DNA from: Pseudomonadota bacterium
Lineage (GTDB): Bacteria; Myxococcota; Myxococcia; Myxococcales; Myxococcaceae
Reading direction: 5' to 3'
Length of the DNA stretch: 64,000 nucleotides
Assembly: GCA_023426545.1 (NCBI GenBank)
Contig: JAFAAN010000066.1
Coordinates: forward strand, 80,534-144,533
Shown: positions 16,701 to 24,687 of the stretch, piece by piece
Layout of the letters: the number at the start of each line of letters is the position of its first letter
Position numbering within the stretch: the stretch's first letter is position 1
The notes under the pieces: generated by a model
What the model saw: only the letters and a program-made list of their open reading frames with translations
The model's database searches: none
Told to the model about the DNA's origin: nothing
Made by a program: the position numbers and the translations under genes

Positions 16701-19102
16701 TCCTCACCACGCACTACGACGAGCGGCCTGAGTCCACGAACATCGAGGACGTGCAGATCTCCCCGTCCAAGCTGCCCTGGACGACCGAGTACGACGAGGC
16801 CCTGACCCCGGCCGTGTTCAGCGTGGTCTCGTTCCCGGACGGCAACCGCACGTTCTACGCGGAGAACACCGAGGCCTTCGCCGACGTTCGCCTCATCTCG
16901 CCCGAGCTGCACGTCAGCGCGACCGAGCCCTTCGTGATCAACTTCATGCACGCTTGGGACTTCGAGGACGACTACGACGGCGCCACGGTCGAAATCTCCG
17001 AGGACGGAGGCCAGACGTGGGTGGACATCGGTGCCCCGATCCACAACACGGTGCTCGAGACCTACGAGGGCAACCTGAACCCGCTGGCCGGCAAGCCCGC
17101 GCTCTCGTCCTACAACTGGGAGTTCCCGGGCATGGTCCCCGCGACCATCAACCTGGGCACGGCCTACGCCGGCAAGACGGTGCAGGTCCGCTTCCGCGTC
17201 GGTACGGACATGGCCTTCGGCTACACGGGCTGGCTGCTGGATGACCTCGAGTTCCTGGGCATCACGAACACCCCGTTCACCACCATCGCGGATGAAGACA
17301 ACGTCTGCGTGAACCCCTGGCCCATCGCCAACGCCGGTGCGGACCTGACGGTCTTCGCGGGTGACGTGGTGCGCCTCTCGGGTGCTGCTTCTGACCCGGA
17401 AGGCCAGCCTGTGACGTTCACGTGGGCGCAGACGTCGGGCCCCGCGGTCACCCTGTCGGGTGCCGACACCCTGACGCCGTGGTTCCTGGCGCCGCAGATC
17501 ACCCAGGGCACCACGCTGGAGTTCGCGCTGACCGTCTCCGACGGCGTGAAGACGGCCACTGACTCGGTGACGGTGACGGTGCGGCAGCCCAACAACGCGC
17601 CCACCGTGAACGCGGGCCTCGACGGCACGGTCGAGGAGCGCGCTGAGTACACGCTGAGCGGCTCCGCGAGCGACGAGGACGGTGACGCCCTCACGTACCT
17701 GTGGACCCAGGTCTCCGGTACGCCGGTGGCGGTGAAGAACTACACCACGCCGACGGCGACGTTCATCGCGCCCGAGGTCACGCTGGACGACGTGCTGGTC
17801 TTCCGTCTGACGGTCAGCGACGGCATCGCGAGCGTGAACGACACGGTCACCGTGACGGTCACGAACGTGAACCGCGCGCCGGTCGTCTCCGACACGGCCG
17901 TCTCCTTCGCCTCGGGCACCGTCTCCGTGACGGCGGCCGCGGTCGATCCGGACGGTGACGCGGTCAGCTACAGCTGGGAGCAGACCGGTGGTTCGACGGT
18001 GTCCATCACGGGCGCCGACACGGCCACCATCTCCTTCGCCACGCCGCTCCCGGGCTCGTACGAGTTCACCGTGACGGCGACGGACGGCACGGCCTCCGCA
18101 ACCAAGGCGGTGCCGGTGACCATCATCGACGGCTCGCTGCCGGTCAACTCGGCTCCGACCGTGAACGCGGGTATCGACGGCACGGCGAACGCCGGTGACG
18201 TCGTCACGCTCAGCGGCTCCGCGACCGATGCCGAGGGTGACACGCTGACGTACCACTGGGAGCAGATCGGTGGCACGGAGGTGACGCTGACGGGTGCCGA
18301 CACCCTGACGCCGTCGTTCACCGCGCCGAGCACGGTCAACGGTGACACGCTGGGCTTCATCCTGACGGTCAGCGACGGCACCTCGACCACCAGCGACATC
18401 GTGCGCATCATCGTGGCGGCTGACCCGGGCGCCAACCCGAGCAACACCGCTCCGGAGATCGACGCGGGTGCGCCTGTGACGGTGGAGGCCGGTGCGACCG
18501 TGACCCTCAACGGCACGGCGACCGACGCGGACGGCGATGCGCTGACCATCACCTGGACGCAGACCGGCGGCACGCCCGTGACGCTGTCTGATGCCTCCTC
18601 GCTGACGCCGTCCTTCACGGCGCCGGCCACCGCGGAGACGCTGTCGTTCCTCCTGCTGGTCAGCGACGGCACGTCCACTGTCGCGTCCGTGACGAGCGTG
18701 ACCGTCTCCGACGAGAACATCGCGCCGGTGGCGAACGCCCGCGCGGTGGTCTCTGGCAACCAGACGTCGGCCACGCTCGACGGCTCGGCTTCCAGCGACG
18801 CGAACGGTGACGCGCTGACCTACCGCTGGACGCAGACGGCGGGCCCGAACGCGACCATCTCCGGCGCCGACCAGGCGGTGGCAGTCGTCAACCTGCCCGA
18901 CCTCAAGGGCAAGTCGGCGACGTTCAGCTTCCGCCTGACGGTGACGGACGCGGACGGCGCGGAGAACAGCACCACCGTTCAGTTCACCGCGAAGAACGGT
19001 GACGAAGACGGTGGCGGCTGCTCCGCGACGGGCGCGGGCGCCCCGGCCGGCATGCTCGGCCTGGCGCTGCTCGGCCTGCTGCGCCGCCGTCGTCAGAACT
19101 GA
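13772..19102 (+). CDS. secreted M36 (fungalysin-type) metalloprotease with PKD-like repeats and MYXO-CTERM
   Basis: A 1,776-residue exported protease. Order of parts: signal peptide (about 1-23, VRRLVATLSGLALVLSG); an FTP-like propeptide (about 90-160, KASGIEVFRQSLKVLLN); the M36 catalytic domain with HEWGH at 641-645 and the downstream Glu in GEGWGDF near 667; a PA-type insert (KIAIIDRGTCDFVKK, near 546) just before the active site; a CARDB/MAM-like stretch; six PKD-like repeats; and a C-terminal GGCSATGAG-helix-RRRRQN sorting tail. The tail predicts cell-surface anchoring after Cys processing. GTG 13772 is preferred because GGAG lies 9 bases upstream; ATG 13757 has no site. A bacterial elastinolytic or predatory role is inference. 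Two hairpins follow. Confidence 0.92.
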   Translation: MRRLVATLSGLALVLSGTSAVARTLPNYDALQDAKPAGRVTAGFKPVNSSLKGARIAHRDALTDSPTFVWTYRTAEQTKLRAEYAKMTPAKAAMAQIADHAPLYGLSSFAAAGATVTNVSTNPQGVKVVTLTQKASGIEVFRQSLKVLLNKQNEVVAISGALSRNATPELPQVKARFQLPATEAIAAAYKDLTGRALDRNLLTRASANSKDDPYSHFTLASYARPLEEGFIIPARVKQVYFPLPTKLVPAYYVEINTGRADSVDSDYFAYVISAVDGQLLMRNNLTAHAEFSYRVFADATPPYTPHDGPVGTAGTPHPAGFPNGYMSPYVPANLVTLQNVPFSQNDPWLPDGATVTMGNNVDAYADLVAPDGYNAGDLRPTVTAPGVFDRIIDFNIQPNANPDQIAAATTSLFFMNNWLHDWFYDAGFDEASGNAQANNYGRGGVANDRLLAQAQDHEGTDNANMRTPADGASPRMQMFLFSGARNSRLTANAPAEVAGDYQGGVSSTFGPQTFNTTGDVVIAQDAANADGPSTTDGCTALTNAAEVAGKIAIIDRGTCDFVKKVTNAQTAGAIGVIIADNAAGPTIDMGGDSTSITIPTLRVNLDDGNRLRAVIPGLNVTMYRGPTQWLDGTIDNAIVAHEWGHYISNRLIGNASGLVNNQGRAMGEGWGDFTALLMMVRAEDINVPSNANWNGAYAAAGYATRGDADSEYFGIRRGTYSSDQTKNALSFRHIMDGVALPTDVPFNGNTGLPNSQVHNSGEIWATMLWECYTSLLRAHPFQEAQDRMKNYLVNAYKLTPSAPTYLEARDAVIAAAHANDPADAERFWHAFAKRGAGVGARAPDRYSTDHAGVMESFVVGSAIQIVSAEFFDDEESGTCDNDGILDNGETGRIEVTVRNAGALPATASSVTLSSTFAGLEFGNGGEGTLPAIPVFGEAKVSIPVTLNGATARQDVTIDIAARDAGQALPGDVTDALVLTTHYDERPESTNIEDVQISPSKLPWTTEYDEALTPAVFSVVSFPDGNRTFYAENTEAFADVRLISPELHVSATEPFVINFMHAWDFEDDYDGATVEISEDGGQTWVDIGAPIHNTVLETYEGNLNPLAGKPALSSYNWEFPGMVPATINLGTAYAGKTVQVRFRVGTDMAFGYTGWLLDDLEFLGITNTPFTTIADEDNVCVNPWPIANAGADLTVFAGDVVRLSGAASDPEGQPVTFTWAQTSGPAVTLSGADTLTPWFLAPQITQGTTLEFALTVSDGVKTATDSVTVTVRQPNNAPTVNAGLDGTVEERAEYTLSGSASDEDGDALTYLWTQVSGTPVAVKNYTTPTATFIAPEVTLDDVLVFRLTVSDGIASVNDTVTVTVTNVNRAPVVSDTAVSFASGTVSVTAAAVDPDGDAVSYSWEQTGGSTVSITGADTATISFATPLPGSYEFTVTATDGTASATKAVPVTIIDGSLPVNSAPTVNAGIDGTANAGDVVTLSGSATDAEGDTLTYHWEQIGGTEVTLTGADTLTPSFTAPSTVNGDTLGFILTVSDGTSTTSDIVRIIVAADPGANPSNTAPEIDAGAPVTVEAGATVTLNGTATDADGDALTITWTQTGGTPVTLSDASSLTPSFTAPATAETLSFLLLVSDGTSTVASVTSVTVSDENIAPVANARAVVSGNQTSATLDGSASSDANGDALTYRWTQTAGPNATISGADQAVAVVNLPDLKGKSATFSFRLTVTDADGAENSTTVQFTAKNGDEDGGGCSATGAGAPAGMLGLALLGLLRRRRQN
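17320..18995 (+). repeat. six tandem PKD-like domain repeats within the M36 protease
   Basis: Six units of about 85-95 codons share the pattern NAG-x-D...LSGSA-D-x-GD-x-LTY-x-W-x-Q-x-(S/G)G...L-x-P-x-F-x-AP...L-x-VSDG. Units begin near 17320, 17590, 17870, 18150, 18450 and 18720. Units 1, 2, 4 and 5 are closest to each other at the protein level; unit 3 is most divergent. Such arrays usually act as extracellular spacers or substrate-binding stalks. Confidence 0.8.
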
Positions 19103-19111
19103 GGCGACTGA

Positions 19112-19143
19112 GTCCGCCTCCCGCCTTCGGGTGGGAGGTGGAC
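19112..19143 (+). terminator. UUCG-tetraloop hairpin after M36 protease
   Basis: A 14-bp stem (19112-19125 with 19130-19143, two G-U pairs) is closed by TTCG. There is no T-run, so it may stabilise the mRNA 3' end, with true termination at the second hairpin. Confidence 0.55.
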
Positions 19144-19206
19144 GCCGTGGGGCCCGGATGAAGTGACGGTCCGGGCGCCGCGGAAGGTTGATGGATTGAA
19201 GCGCTG

Positions 19207-19244
19207 GCGGCCGGCTCTCGAAAGGGAGCCGGCCGCTGTCTTTT
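19207..19244 (+). terminator. intrinsic terminator between M36 protease and patatin gene
   Basis: GCGGCCGGCTC pairs perfectly with GAGCCGGCCGC over 11 bp around an 8-nt loop and is followed by TGTCTTTT. It sits 8 bases beyond the stop codon of the convergent patatin gene. Confidence 0.85.
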
Positions 19245-19251
19245 CAGGAGC

Positions 19252-20310
19252 TCAGAGCGGCTGGAGGTGCTCGGCGATGCGTCCGGTGGCCATCAGCTCC
19301 AGGAGCTCCTCGCCCATGCGCTCGCTTTCGGAGACCACCTGGTTCCATGCGCGCATCCGCTCGGCGTCCTTCAACTGCTCGAAGTCGACCCGGTCCGGAA
19401 TCCGCCCTCCGGGGAGGCGCGCGACCAGCTCCGGCGATGGGGAGATGAGGAGGGCCCGGCGGAAGTTCTCCGGCCGTGCGCGCCGCCAGCGCAGCGCCTT
19501 GTCGAACCAGCCTGGCACCACGTACGGGTAGAAGTGCGGGTAGAGCACCAGGCCCGTTCCAGGGCCGAAGTCCAGGTCCAGGTGATAGTCGAGCACGCCG
19601 CCGTCGCGGAAGACGCCCGAGGGCGCGCCGGGAATCCTCACGCCGCTCAGCACCAGCGGAATGGCGCCGGAGGCGAGCAGCGCCCGCCTCAGGTTGTCCC
19701 GCGTCAGGGCGACGTGGGTGGAGGGCAGGTCGTTCAGGCCGGCGAAGGGGCTGGCGTCACCCGCCGTATGGAAGATGACGCGCGTCATGTGAAGCCCCAA
19801 GGTCCGGCGGCTCACGAGGTTGCCGAGAGCGCACAGCGCGAGCCCCAGCATCTGGGCTCGCCGGTCCTCCAGGCCCACCGCGCCCCTGCACAGCGCTGTG
19901 ACGATGTGGAGGCGGGCCCAGGGGTGGCCGAGGAGCTCCGCCTCGCCCTCGTCCCCGAGGAGCGAGTCCACGATGCGCTCACAGGTCTCGCTGACCTGGG
20001 CGGGCGAGGGCTTGGGGGGATAGCGCTGGTCGATGTACGCGGCCTCGAAGCGGCGCAGCGCGAGCACCGGGTCCTTCTGGGCCACGCAGGCCAGCCGCCA
20101 GCTTCCAATCGAGCTGCCGATGAGGTGCAGGGGCCGCGTCCGGCCCTGGAACAGCCCGCCGAACAGGGCCCGGTCGAGCCCCGCCAGCACGAGCCACTTC
20201 GGACCACCCGAGGCGCCGGGGACGACGTCCACGTCATCGCCGCGCAAGCCCCGCTCGCGAATGAGCCGGAGCGCGTCCGGTCCGGCCAGGAGGGTGAGGT
20301 GAGAGGCCAT
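19252..20310 (-). CDS. patatin-like phospholipase/acyl hydrolase
   Basis: A 352-residue protein with the patatin Ser-Asp dyad context: an oxyanion-type glycine stretch (VVPGASGGPKW) at about residue 30, nucleophile elbow GSSIGSW (GxSxG) near 62, and the aspartate in FRDGGVLDYH near 232. This predicts lipid acyl hydrolase activity, substrate unknown. No signal peptide or membrane helix is evident, so it is probably cytoplasmic. ATG 20310 is chosen because the frame further upstream overlaps the divergent amidase start and has no family-like sequence; no strong ribosome-binding site is visible. It is divergent from the amidase across 75 bp. Confidence 0.85.
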   Translation of the reverse strand: MASHLTLLAGPDALRLIRERGLRGDDVDVVPGASGGPKWLVLAGLDRALFGGLFQGRTRPLHLIGSSIGSWRLACVAQKDPVLALRRFEAAYIDQRYPPKPSPAQVSETCERIVDSLLGDEGEAELLGHPWARLHIVTALCRGAVGLEDRRAQMLGLALCALGNLVSRRTLGLHMTRVIFHTAGDASPFAGLNDLPSTHVALTRDNLRRALLASGAIPLVLSGVRIPGAPSGVFRDGGVLDYHLDLDFGPGTGLVLYPHFYPYVVPGWFDKALRWRRARPENFRRALLISPSPELVARLPGGRIPDRVDFEQLKDAERMRAWNQVVSESERMGEELLELMATGRIAEHLQPL

Positions 20311-20385
20311 AGCAGCCGGGCACGCTAACGAAGCAGGGGCGGGGTTGCGACCCTCTGCGTGCCGCTGATGTAGTGCGTGTCCACC

Positions 20386-22044
20386 ATGAAGAAGTCCCAG
20401 TCCAAGGCTGTCGCCCCGGTGGGGCTCAGCCGCCGAACCCTCCTGGGCGGCACCGCCGCCGCCACGGCGCTCGCCACGCTGGATGTCCACGGCCGGGCTG
20501 CCGCCGAGCCGTTCGAGCTGGAGGAGGCGACGGTGGCGCAGCTCCAGGCCGCCATGCAGTCGGGGGCGCACACCGCGCAGGGGCTCGCGGAGCGCTACCT
20601 CGCGCGCATCCGCGCGCTGGATGGCTCGCTGCGCTCGGTCATCGAGCTGAACCCGGAGGCACTGGCGATCGCCGACGCGCTGGACCGGGAGCGCCGTGAG
20701 AAGGGGCCACGGGGCCCGATGCACGGCATCCCCGTGCTCCTCAAGGACAACATCGCCACCGCCGACCTGATGCAGACGACTGCGGGCTCGCTGGCGCTGG
20801 TGGGGGCGAAGCCACCGCGTGACGCATTCATCGTGGAGCGCCTGCGCGCCGCCGGCGCGGTCATCCTGGGCAAGACGAACCTGAGTGAGTGGGCCAACTT
20901 CCGCTCCACGCGTTCGGCCAGCGGCTGGAGTGGGAGGGGCGGGCAGACGCGCAACCCGTATGCGCTGGACCGGACCCCGTCGGGCTCCAGCTCGGGCTCG
21001 GGTTCGGCCACCGCGGCCAACTTCTGCGCGGTGTCCGTGGGAACGGAGACGGACGGCTCCATCGTCTCACCCTCGGCGGCTGCGTCGCTCGTGGGGCTCA
21101 AGCCGACGGTGGGGCTGGTGAGCCGGGCCGGTATCATCCCCATCTCCCACAGCCAGGACACCGCCGGCCCCATGACGCGCACGGTGGCGGACGCGGCGGT
21201 GCTGCTGGGCGTGCTCGCGGGCGTGGACGCCGCGGACGCCGCGACGGCGGCCAGCCAGGGCAGGGGCCACATGGACTACACCCGGTTCCTGGACCCGCAG
21301 GGGCTCGCGGGGGCGCGCATCGGCGTCCCTCGGGAGCGCTTCTTCGGTTACCACCCGGCGACCGATGCGTGCGTGGAGGAGGCGCTGGCGTTGATGAAGT
21401 CGCGGGGCGCCATCCTCGTGGACCCCGCGCCCATCCCCGCTGCGGCGAAGCTGGACGAGCCTGAGTTCGAGGTCCTCCTCTACGAGTTCAAGGCGGGGCT
21501 GGAGGCCTATCTGGCGACGCTGGGTGAGGGGACGGCGCCGCGGACGCTCGCGGAGCTCATCCGCTACAACGAGGCGCAGGCCTCGTCGGAGCTGCCGTAC
21601 TTCGGCCAGGAGCTCTTCCACCTGGCGCAGGCGAAGGGGCCCCTCACCGACAAGGCCTATCTCAAGGCGCTCCAGGCCTGCCGCCGGCTCTCGCGAGCCC
21701 AGGGGCTGGATGCCGTGATGAAGAAGCACCGGTTGGATGCGCTGGTGGCACCGACCCAGGCGCCGCCAGGGCTCATCGACCTGGTCAACGGCGACCACTG
21801 GCTGGGCAGCAGCTCCACGCCCACGGCCGTCGCCGGTTACGCCTCCATCACCGTCCCCGCGGGCTTCGTGCACGGCTTGCCGGTGGGCCTGTCTTTCATC
21901 GGTGGAGCCTGGAGCGAGCCCATGCTGCTGAAGCTTGCCTATGCCTACGAGCAGGCGTCGAAGCACCGCCGCCCGCCCACGTTCGCGGAGACGGCGGACC
22001 TCCGCTTGCGGGACGACGCGCGGGCACGGCCTTCCGTGCCATGA
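20386..22044 (+). CDS. Tat-exported amidase (amidase signature family)
   Basis: A 552-residue amidase with a twin-arginine signal (LSRRTLLGGTAAATALATL, residues about 14-35), so it is folded before export to the periplasm. The Ser-cisSer-Lys triad context is present: KDNIATADLMQTTAGS (Lys), GSSSGSGSATAANF (cis-Ser) and GTETDGSIVSPS (nucleophile Ser), then LVGLKPTVGLVSR. The family hydrolyses amide bonds in diverse substrates; the closest exported relatives act on peptide amides or acyl-amides, so the substrate remains open. ATG 20386 and GTG 20377 are both possible starts; neither has a strong ribosome-binding site. It is convergent with the DUF1330 gene, with only 1 bp between stops. Confidence 0.92.
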   Translation: MKKSQSKAVAPVGLSRRTLLGGTAAATALATLDVHGRAAAEPFELEEATVAQLQAAMQSGAHTAQGLAERYLARIRALDGSLRSVIELNPEALAIADALDRERREKGPRGPMHGIPVLLKDNIATADLMQTTAGSLALVGAKPPRDAFIVERLRAAGAVILGKTNLSEWANFRSTRSASGWSGRGGQTRNPYALDRTPSGSSSGSGSATAANFCAVSVGTETDGSIVSPSAAASLVGLKPTVGLVSRAGIIPISHSQDTAGPMTRTVADAAVLLGVLAGVDAADAATAASQGRGHMDYTRFLDPQGLAGARIGVPRERFFGYHPATDACVEEALALMKSRGAILVDPAPIPAAAKLDEPEFEVLLYEFKAGLEAYLATLGEGTAPRTLAELIRYNEAQASSELPYFGQELFHLAQAKGPLTDKAYLKALQACRRLSRAQGLDAVMKKHRLDALVAPTQAPPGLIDLVNGDHWLGSSSTPTAVAGYASITVPAGFVHGLPVGLSFIGGAWSEPMLLKLAYAYEQASKHRRPPTFAETADLRLRDDARARPSVP

Positions 22045-22045
22045 C

Positions 22046-22423
22046 TCAGGGCGCGGGGGACGTGGCCCAGGGCGTCGTCGCCTGGAGCACGGCTTCCTGC
22101 AGCGCTTCCGTGCGCAGGTGCGAGATGCGCTGATACTCCGGGTCCGACACCATCTGGAGGAAGGCCGCGCGGCTGGGGTAGCGGACCAGCAGCACCGCGT
22201 CCCACGCCTGGCCCGGTTCCGCGACCAGGGCCGTCGAGCCGTCACCGGCATAGAGGGGCTGGGCGCCCACCTTTTGGATGAAGGGCATGACGGCGCTGGC
22301 GTAGGCCTCGTAGGACGCGCGCCCACCTTCTTTGAAGCGCACCAGGTTCAGCATGACCACGGGGGCTCCCGAGTCCTCATGGATGAACCGCTCGACATCG
22401 GTGCTGCGGGGGTCGACCGCCAC
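22046..22423 (-). CDS. DUF1330 family protein (dimeric alpha+beta barrel)
   Basis: A 125-residue protein with the DUF1330/EthD-like pattern PVVMLNLVRFKEGG-x-x-SYEAY, then DAVLLVRYPSRAAFLQMVSDPEYQ. GTG 22423 follows AGGAGG at a spacing of 4 and gives an N-terminus (VAVDPRSTDVERFI) that fits; longer readings would run into the next gene. The family forms small ferredoxin-like dimers of mostly unknown function. It lies 25 bp downstream of the 2OG-Fe(II) oxygenase gene on the same strand, so the two are probably an operon. Confidence 0.82.
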   Translation of the reverse strand: MAVDPRSTDVERFIHEDSGAPVVMLNLVRFKEGGRASYEAYASAVMPFIQKVGAQPLYAGDGSTALVAEPGQAWDAVLLVRYPSRAAFLQMVSDPEYQRISHLRTEALQEAVLQATTPWATSPAP

Positions 22424-22448
22424 GGCGCCTCCTGGGTTGAGGTGAAGC

Positions 22449-23174
22449 CTATTCCAATGTTCCGGCGGCGCTCGCGTCCGGCCGCTCGCGCTGGTCATCG
22501 AGGTACGCGGCAAAGCCCGCCTTGGACTGGATGCGGAAGGCGGGGATTCGCGCGAGCGCCTCGGGCGTGAACACATATTGTTCGCAGACGAGACTGGCGC
22601 GGAGCGCGCCTTGCGGCCCACCGGTGAAGGGGCGCACCTCGTGCTGGAGGTCGCCGCGGAAGTGGACCAGCAGCCCCTCACGGGGGCGGACTTCACCCAC
22701 GGGGGTGTCATGGCGGAGCAGGCGGAGCTCCCCGCCCCGCACCTGCTCCGGTACCTGGAGGTAGAGGACGCTCACGTGCTGGGGTGTCGCGCCGGTCACC
22801 CCGCTGGGCTCCTGGAGGGTTGCATCAATGTGACGGCCCACACCACGCCCCGCCTCCAGCAGCAACAGATTGAGGTAGAATGCGTTCGGGGTCGGACGCT
22901 GCTTGCGTGCTCCCCAGAGCCGCTCGTGCCACGGCAGCAGGCCCCTGGAACTGGTGGGGGCCAGCACGCGATCGAGGTAGGGCACCAGGAAGGGAAAGCG
23001 AGCTTCCAGCATGGTGCGGCCCTCGTGCGTGAAGATGAAGGCGAACCCCCGGCTGGCCTGGAACGTCCCCATCAGCGGGCTCCGGGCCACGAAGCGCGAG
23101 CCCAGCAGGGCGGTCCTCAATGCATGGACCGCGTTGCGGGGCAGGGCCTCTCGGCAGGTGACGTATGCGCGCAC
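22449..23174 (-). CDS. 2-oxoglutarate/Fe(II)-dependent oxygenase-like protein
   Basis: A 241-residue protein with the facial-triad pattern of the 2OG-Fe(II) oxygenase superfamily: HIDATL (HxD) at about residue 115, the distal His in LQHEVRPFTGG near 178, and the 2OG-binding Arg about ten residues on (GALRASLVCEQY). It resembles small prolyl-4-hydroxylase/PKHD-type enzymes; the substrate is unknown. The start is GTG 23174, with no clear ribosome-binding site. It is divergent from the O-methyltransferase across an unusually AT-rich 107-bp spacer, which may hold shared regulation. Confidence 0.75.
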   Translation of the reverse strand: MRAYVTCREALPRNAVHALRTALLGSRFVARSPLMGTFQASRGFAFIFTHEGRTMLEARFPFLVPYLDRVLAPTSSRGLLPWHERLWGARKQRPTPNAFYLNLLLLEAGRGVGRHIDATLQEPSGVTGATPQHVSVLYLQVPEQVRGGELRLLRHDTPVGEVRPREGLLVHFRGDLQHEVRPFTGGPQGALRASLVCEQYVFTPEALARIPAFRIQSKAGFAAYLDDQRERPDASAAGTLE

Positions 23175-23281
23175 GGAAAACGCTCGGTCTCAAGACTAAG
23201 TGAGAAAATCGTATTAGCTTTGCAGCCTACCTTACAGGTTGTAGCTTCACCCTTGCATCTCAACATCTTGGAGACGGACAC

Positions 23282-24319
23282 ATGAGCCAGCAACCTCGAT
23301 CCTCTCACGCGCCTCCGCCCGCGGCCATGCAAATGACGCAAATGGTCTATGGCTTCTGGGTTTCCCGTTGCCTGCAGACGATGGCGGAATTGGGGATCGC
23401 GGACATCATTGGGGACACGCCCAAGACGGTGGAGGAGTTGGCCGAGGCCAGCGAGACGCATGCGCCGTCGTTGCGCCGGATGTTGCGCCTGCTCAGCGGG
23501 CTGGGCGTCCTCGTGAAGGACGAAGCCACGCAGCGCTGGGGGCTCACGGAGCTGGGCGAGATGCTGCGCAAGGACAACCCCGGCTCCGTGTATGGCTCGC
23601 TGCGGGCGCACGGCCACATTCTGTCGTGGCAGGCCTGGGGCGATCTCCCCAACTCCCTGAAGACGGGGCAGCCCTCCCTCGAGAAGTTCATGGGGGACTC
23701 GTTCTTCAACTACATGAGCACGCACCCGGACGTCGCCGCCATCTTCAACGACAGCATGGCCGCGTACCAGACGCTCAACGCGCCCGCGGTGGTGAACGCA
23801 TATGACTTCTCCACCACGCGCAGCATCTGCGACGTGGGCGGCGGGACGGGCATGCTGCTGACACACATCCTCCAGGCGAACCCCGGCGTCCGCGGCGCCG
23901 TCTTCGAGATGCCGCACGTCGCGGCCGAGGCCCGGCAGCGGCTCGCGGAGCAGGGGATGGCGGGGCGCTGCGAGGTCCTGGAGGGCGACTTCTTCGCTCG
24001 CATCCCCGAGGGCTACGACGCGTACATCCTCTCGCAGATCCTCCACGACTGGGACGACGAGCGCAGCCTGCGCATCCTTCAGTGCATCCGCGCCGCGATG
24101 CGCCCCGACTCGCGGCTGCTCATCGTGGAGACGGTGCTGCCGGGCGACAACGTGCCGCACTTCGGCAACCTGTATGACCTGGCGATGCTCGTCGTGGTGG
24201 GCGGCCGGGAGCGCACGGGCGTCGAGTACGGGGAGCTGCTGGCGAAGGCAGGCCTGAAGCTTTCCAACGTCTTCCCGACGACGATGCCGCCCAGCGTAGT
24301 CGAGGCCGTGGTGGCCTGA
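23282..24319 (+). CDS. SAM-dependent O-methyltransferase (plant-COMT/CrtF type)
   Basis: A 345-residue methyltransferase. A winged-helix dimerisation domain covers about residues 15-105 (GIADIIGDTPKTVEELAEAS...LRRMLRLLSGLGVL), followed by the Rossmann domain with motif I DVGGGTGMLLTH near 182. DAYILSQILHDWDDERSLRIL near 245 supplies the catalytic-His segment (HDW) of small-molecule O-methyltransferases such as hydroxyneurosporene or polyketide methylases. The ATG has GGAG about 8 bases upstream. No biosynthetic cluster is adjacent, so the substrate cannot be named. Confidence 0.9.
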   Translation: MSQQPRSSHAPPPAAMQMTQMVYGFWVSRCLQTMAELGIADIIGDTPKTVEELAEASETHAPSLRRMLRLLSGLGVLVKDEATQRWGLTELGEMLRKDNPGSVYGSLRAHGHILSWQAWGDLPNSLKTGQPSLEKFMGDSFFNYMSTHPDVAAIFNDSMAAYQTLNAPAVVNAYDFSTTRSICDVGGGTGMLLTHILQANPGVRGAVFEMPHVAAEARQRLAEQGMAGRCEVLEGDFFARIPEGYDAYILSQILHDWDDERSLRILQCIRAAMRPDSRLLIVETVLPGDNVPHFGNLYDLAMLVVVGGRERTGVEYGELLAKAGLKLSNVFPTTMPPSVVEAVVA

Positions 24320-24687
24320 GTCACGCATCGCCGCGAGGCGGGCGCGCCATCCGTCAGCGTCCGTGCGTCCGCCAGCGCGTCCATGGGGTCGAGCCACGCA
24401 TCCATCACCTGGCCTCGCTCGAACAGGGCCAGCGCGGATGGAGGGACGAGGCCCGGGCCACCGTTGCCGTCTGGCTCTGGTACCCTTCCGGGCGTCGACC
24501 CGGGAGGCGGGCTCCGCGTGCGCGTTCATGGGCTGGGTAAGGGGAAACCCGCGAGCCCCACGTGAGCAGGGCCTCGCGGCAAGGCGGGGGCAGGTGCCGT
24601 CCGGCCGGCGGCTGGGGAATCGACCGGAAAAGCGCCCGGCGCGTTTTCGACGGGAATGACAATCGCTTAGAGTGCAAACCGAGCCGT
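24320..24687. other. 368-bp region upstream of the YqiJ-like gene
   Basis: No gene that I can support. On the minus strand, 24340-24520 reads protein-like in pieces, but only by changing frame, and it runs into the methyltransferase gene. The right end becomes AT-richer (around 24655-24685) and probably holds the promoter of the flotillin module; no clear -35/-10 pair was identified. Confidence 0.5.

Noticed and set aside
13616..18256. A 1,546-codon open frame on the minus strand opposite the M36 protease
   Set aside because: It is rich in Arg, Val, Gly and His as expected from antisense reading of biased GC codons, has no recognisable domain, and the plus strand encodes a clear protease with all motifs.
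24340..24520. Protein-like minus-strand segment (reads ALALFERGQVMDAWLDPMD)
   Set aside because: It needs a frame change to continue, has no stop before entering the methyltransferase gene and no identifiable homology; treated as chance or a very decayed remnant.
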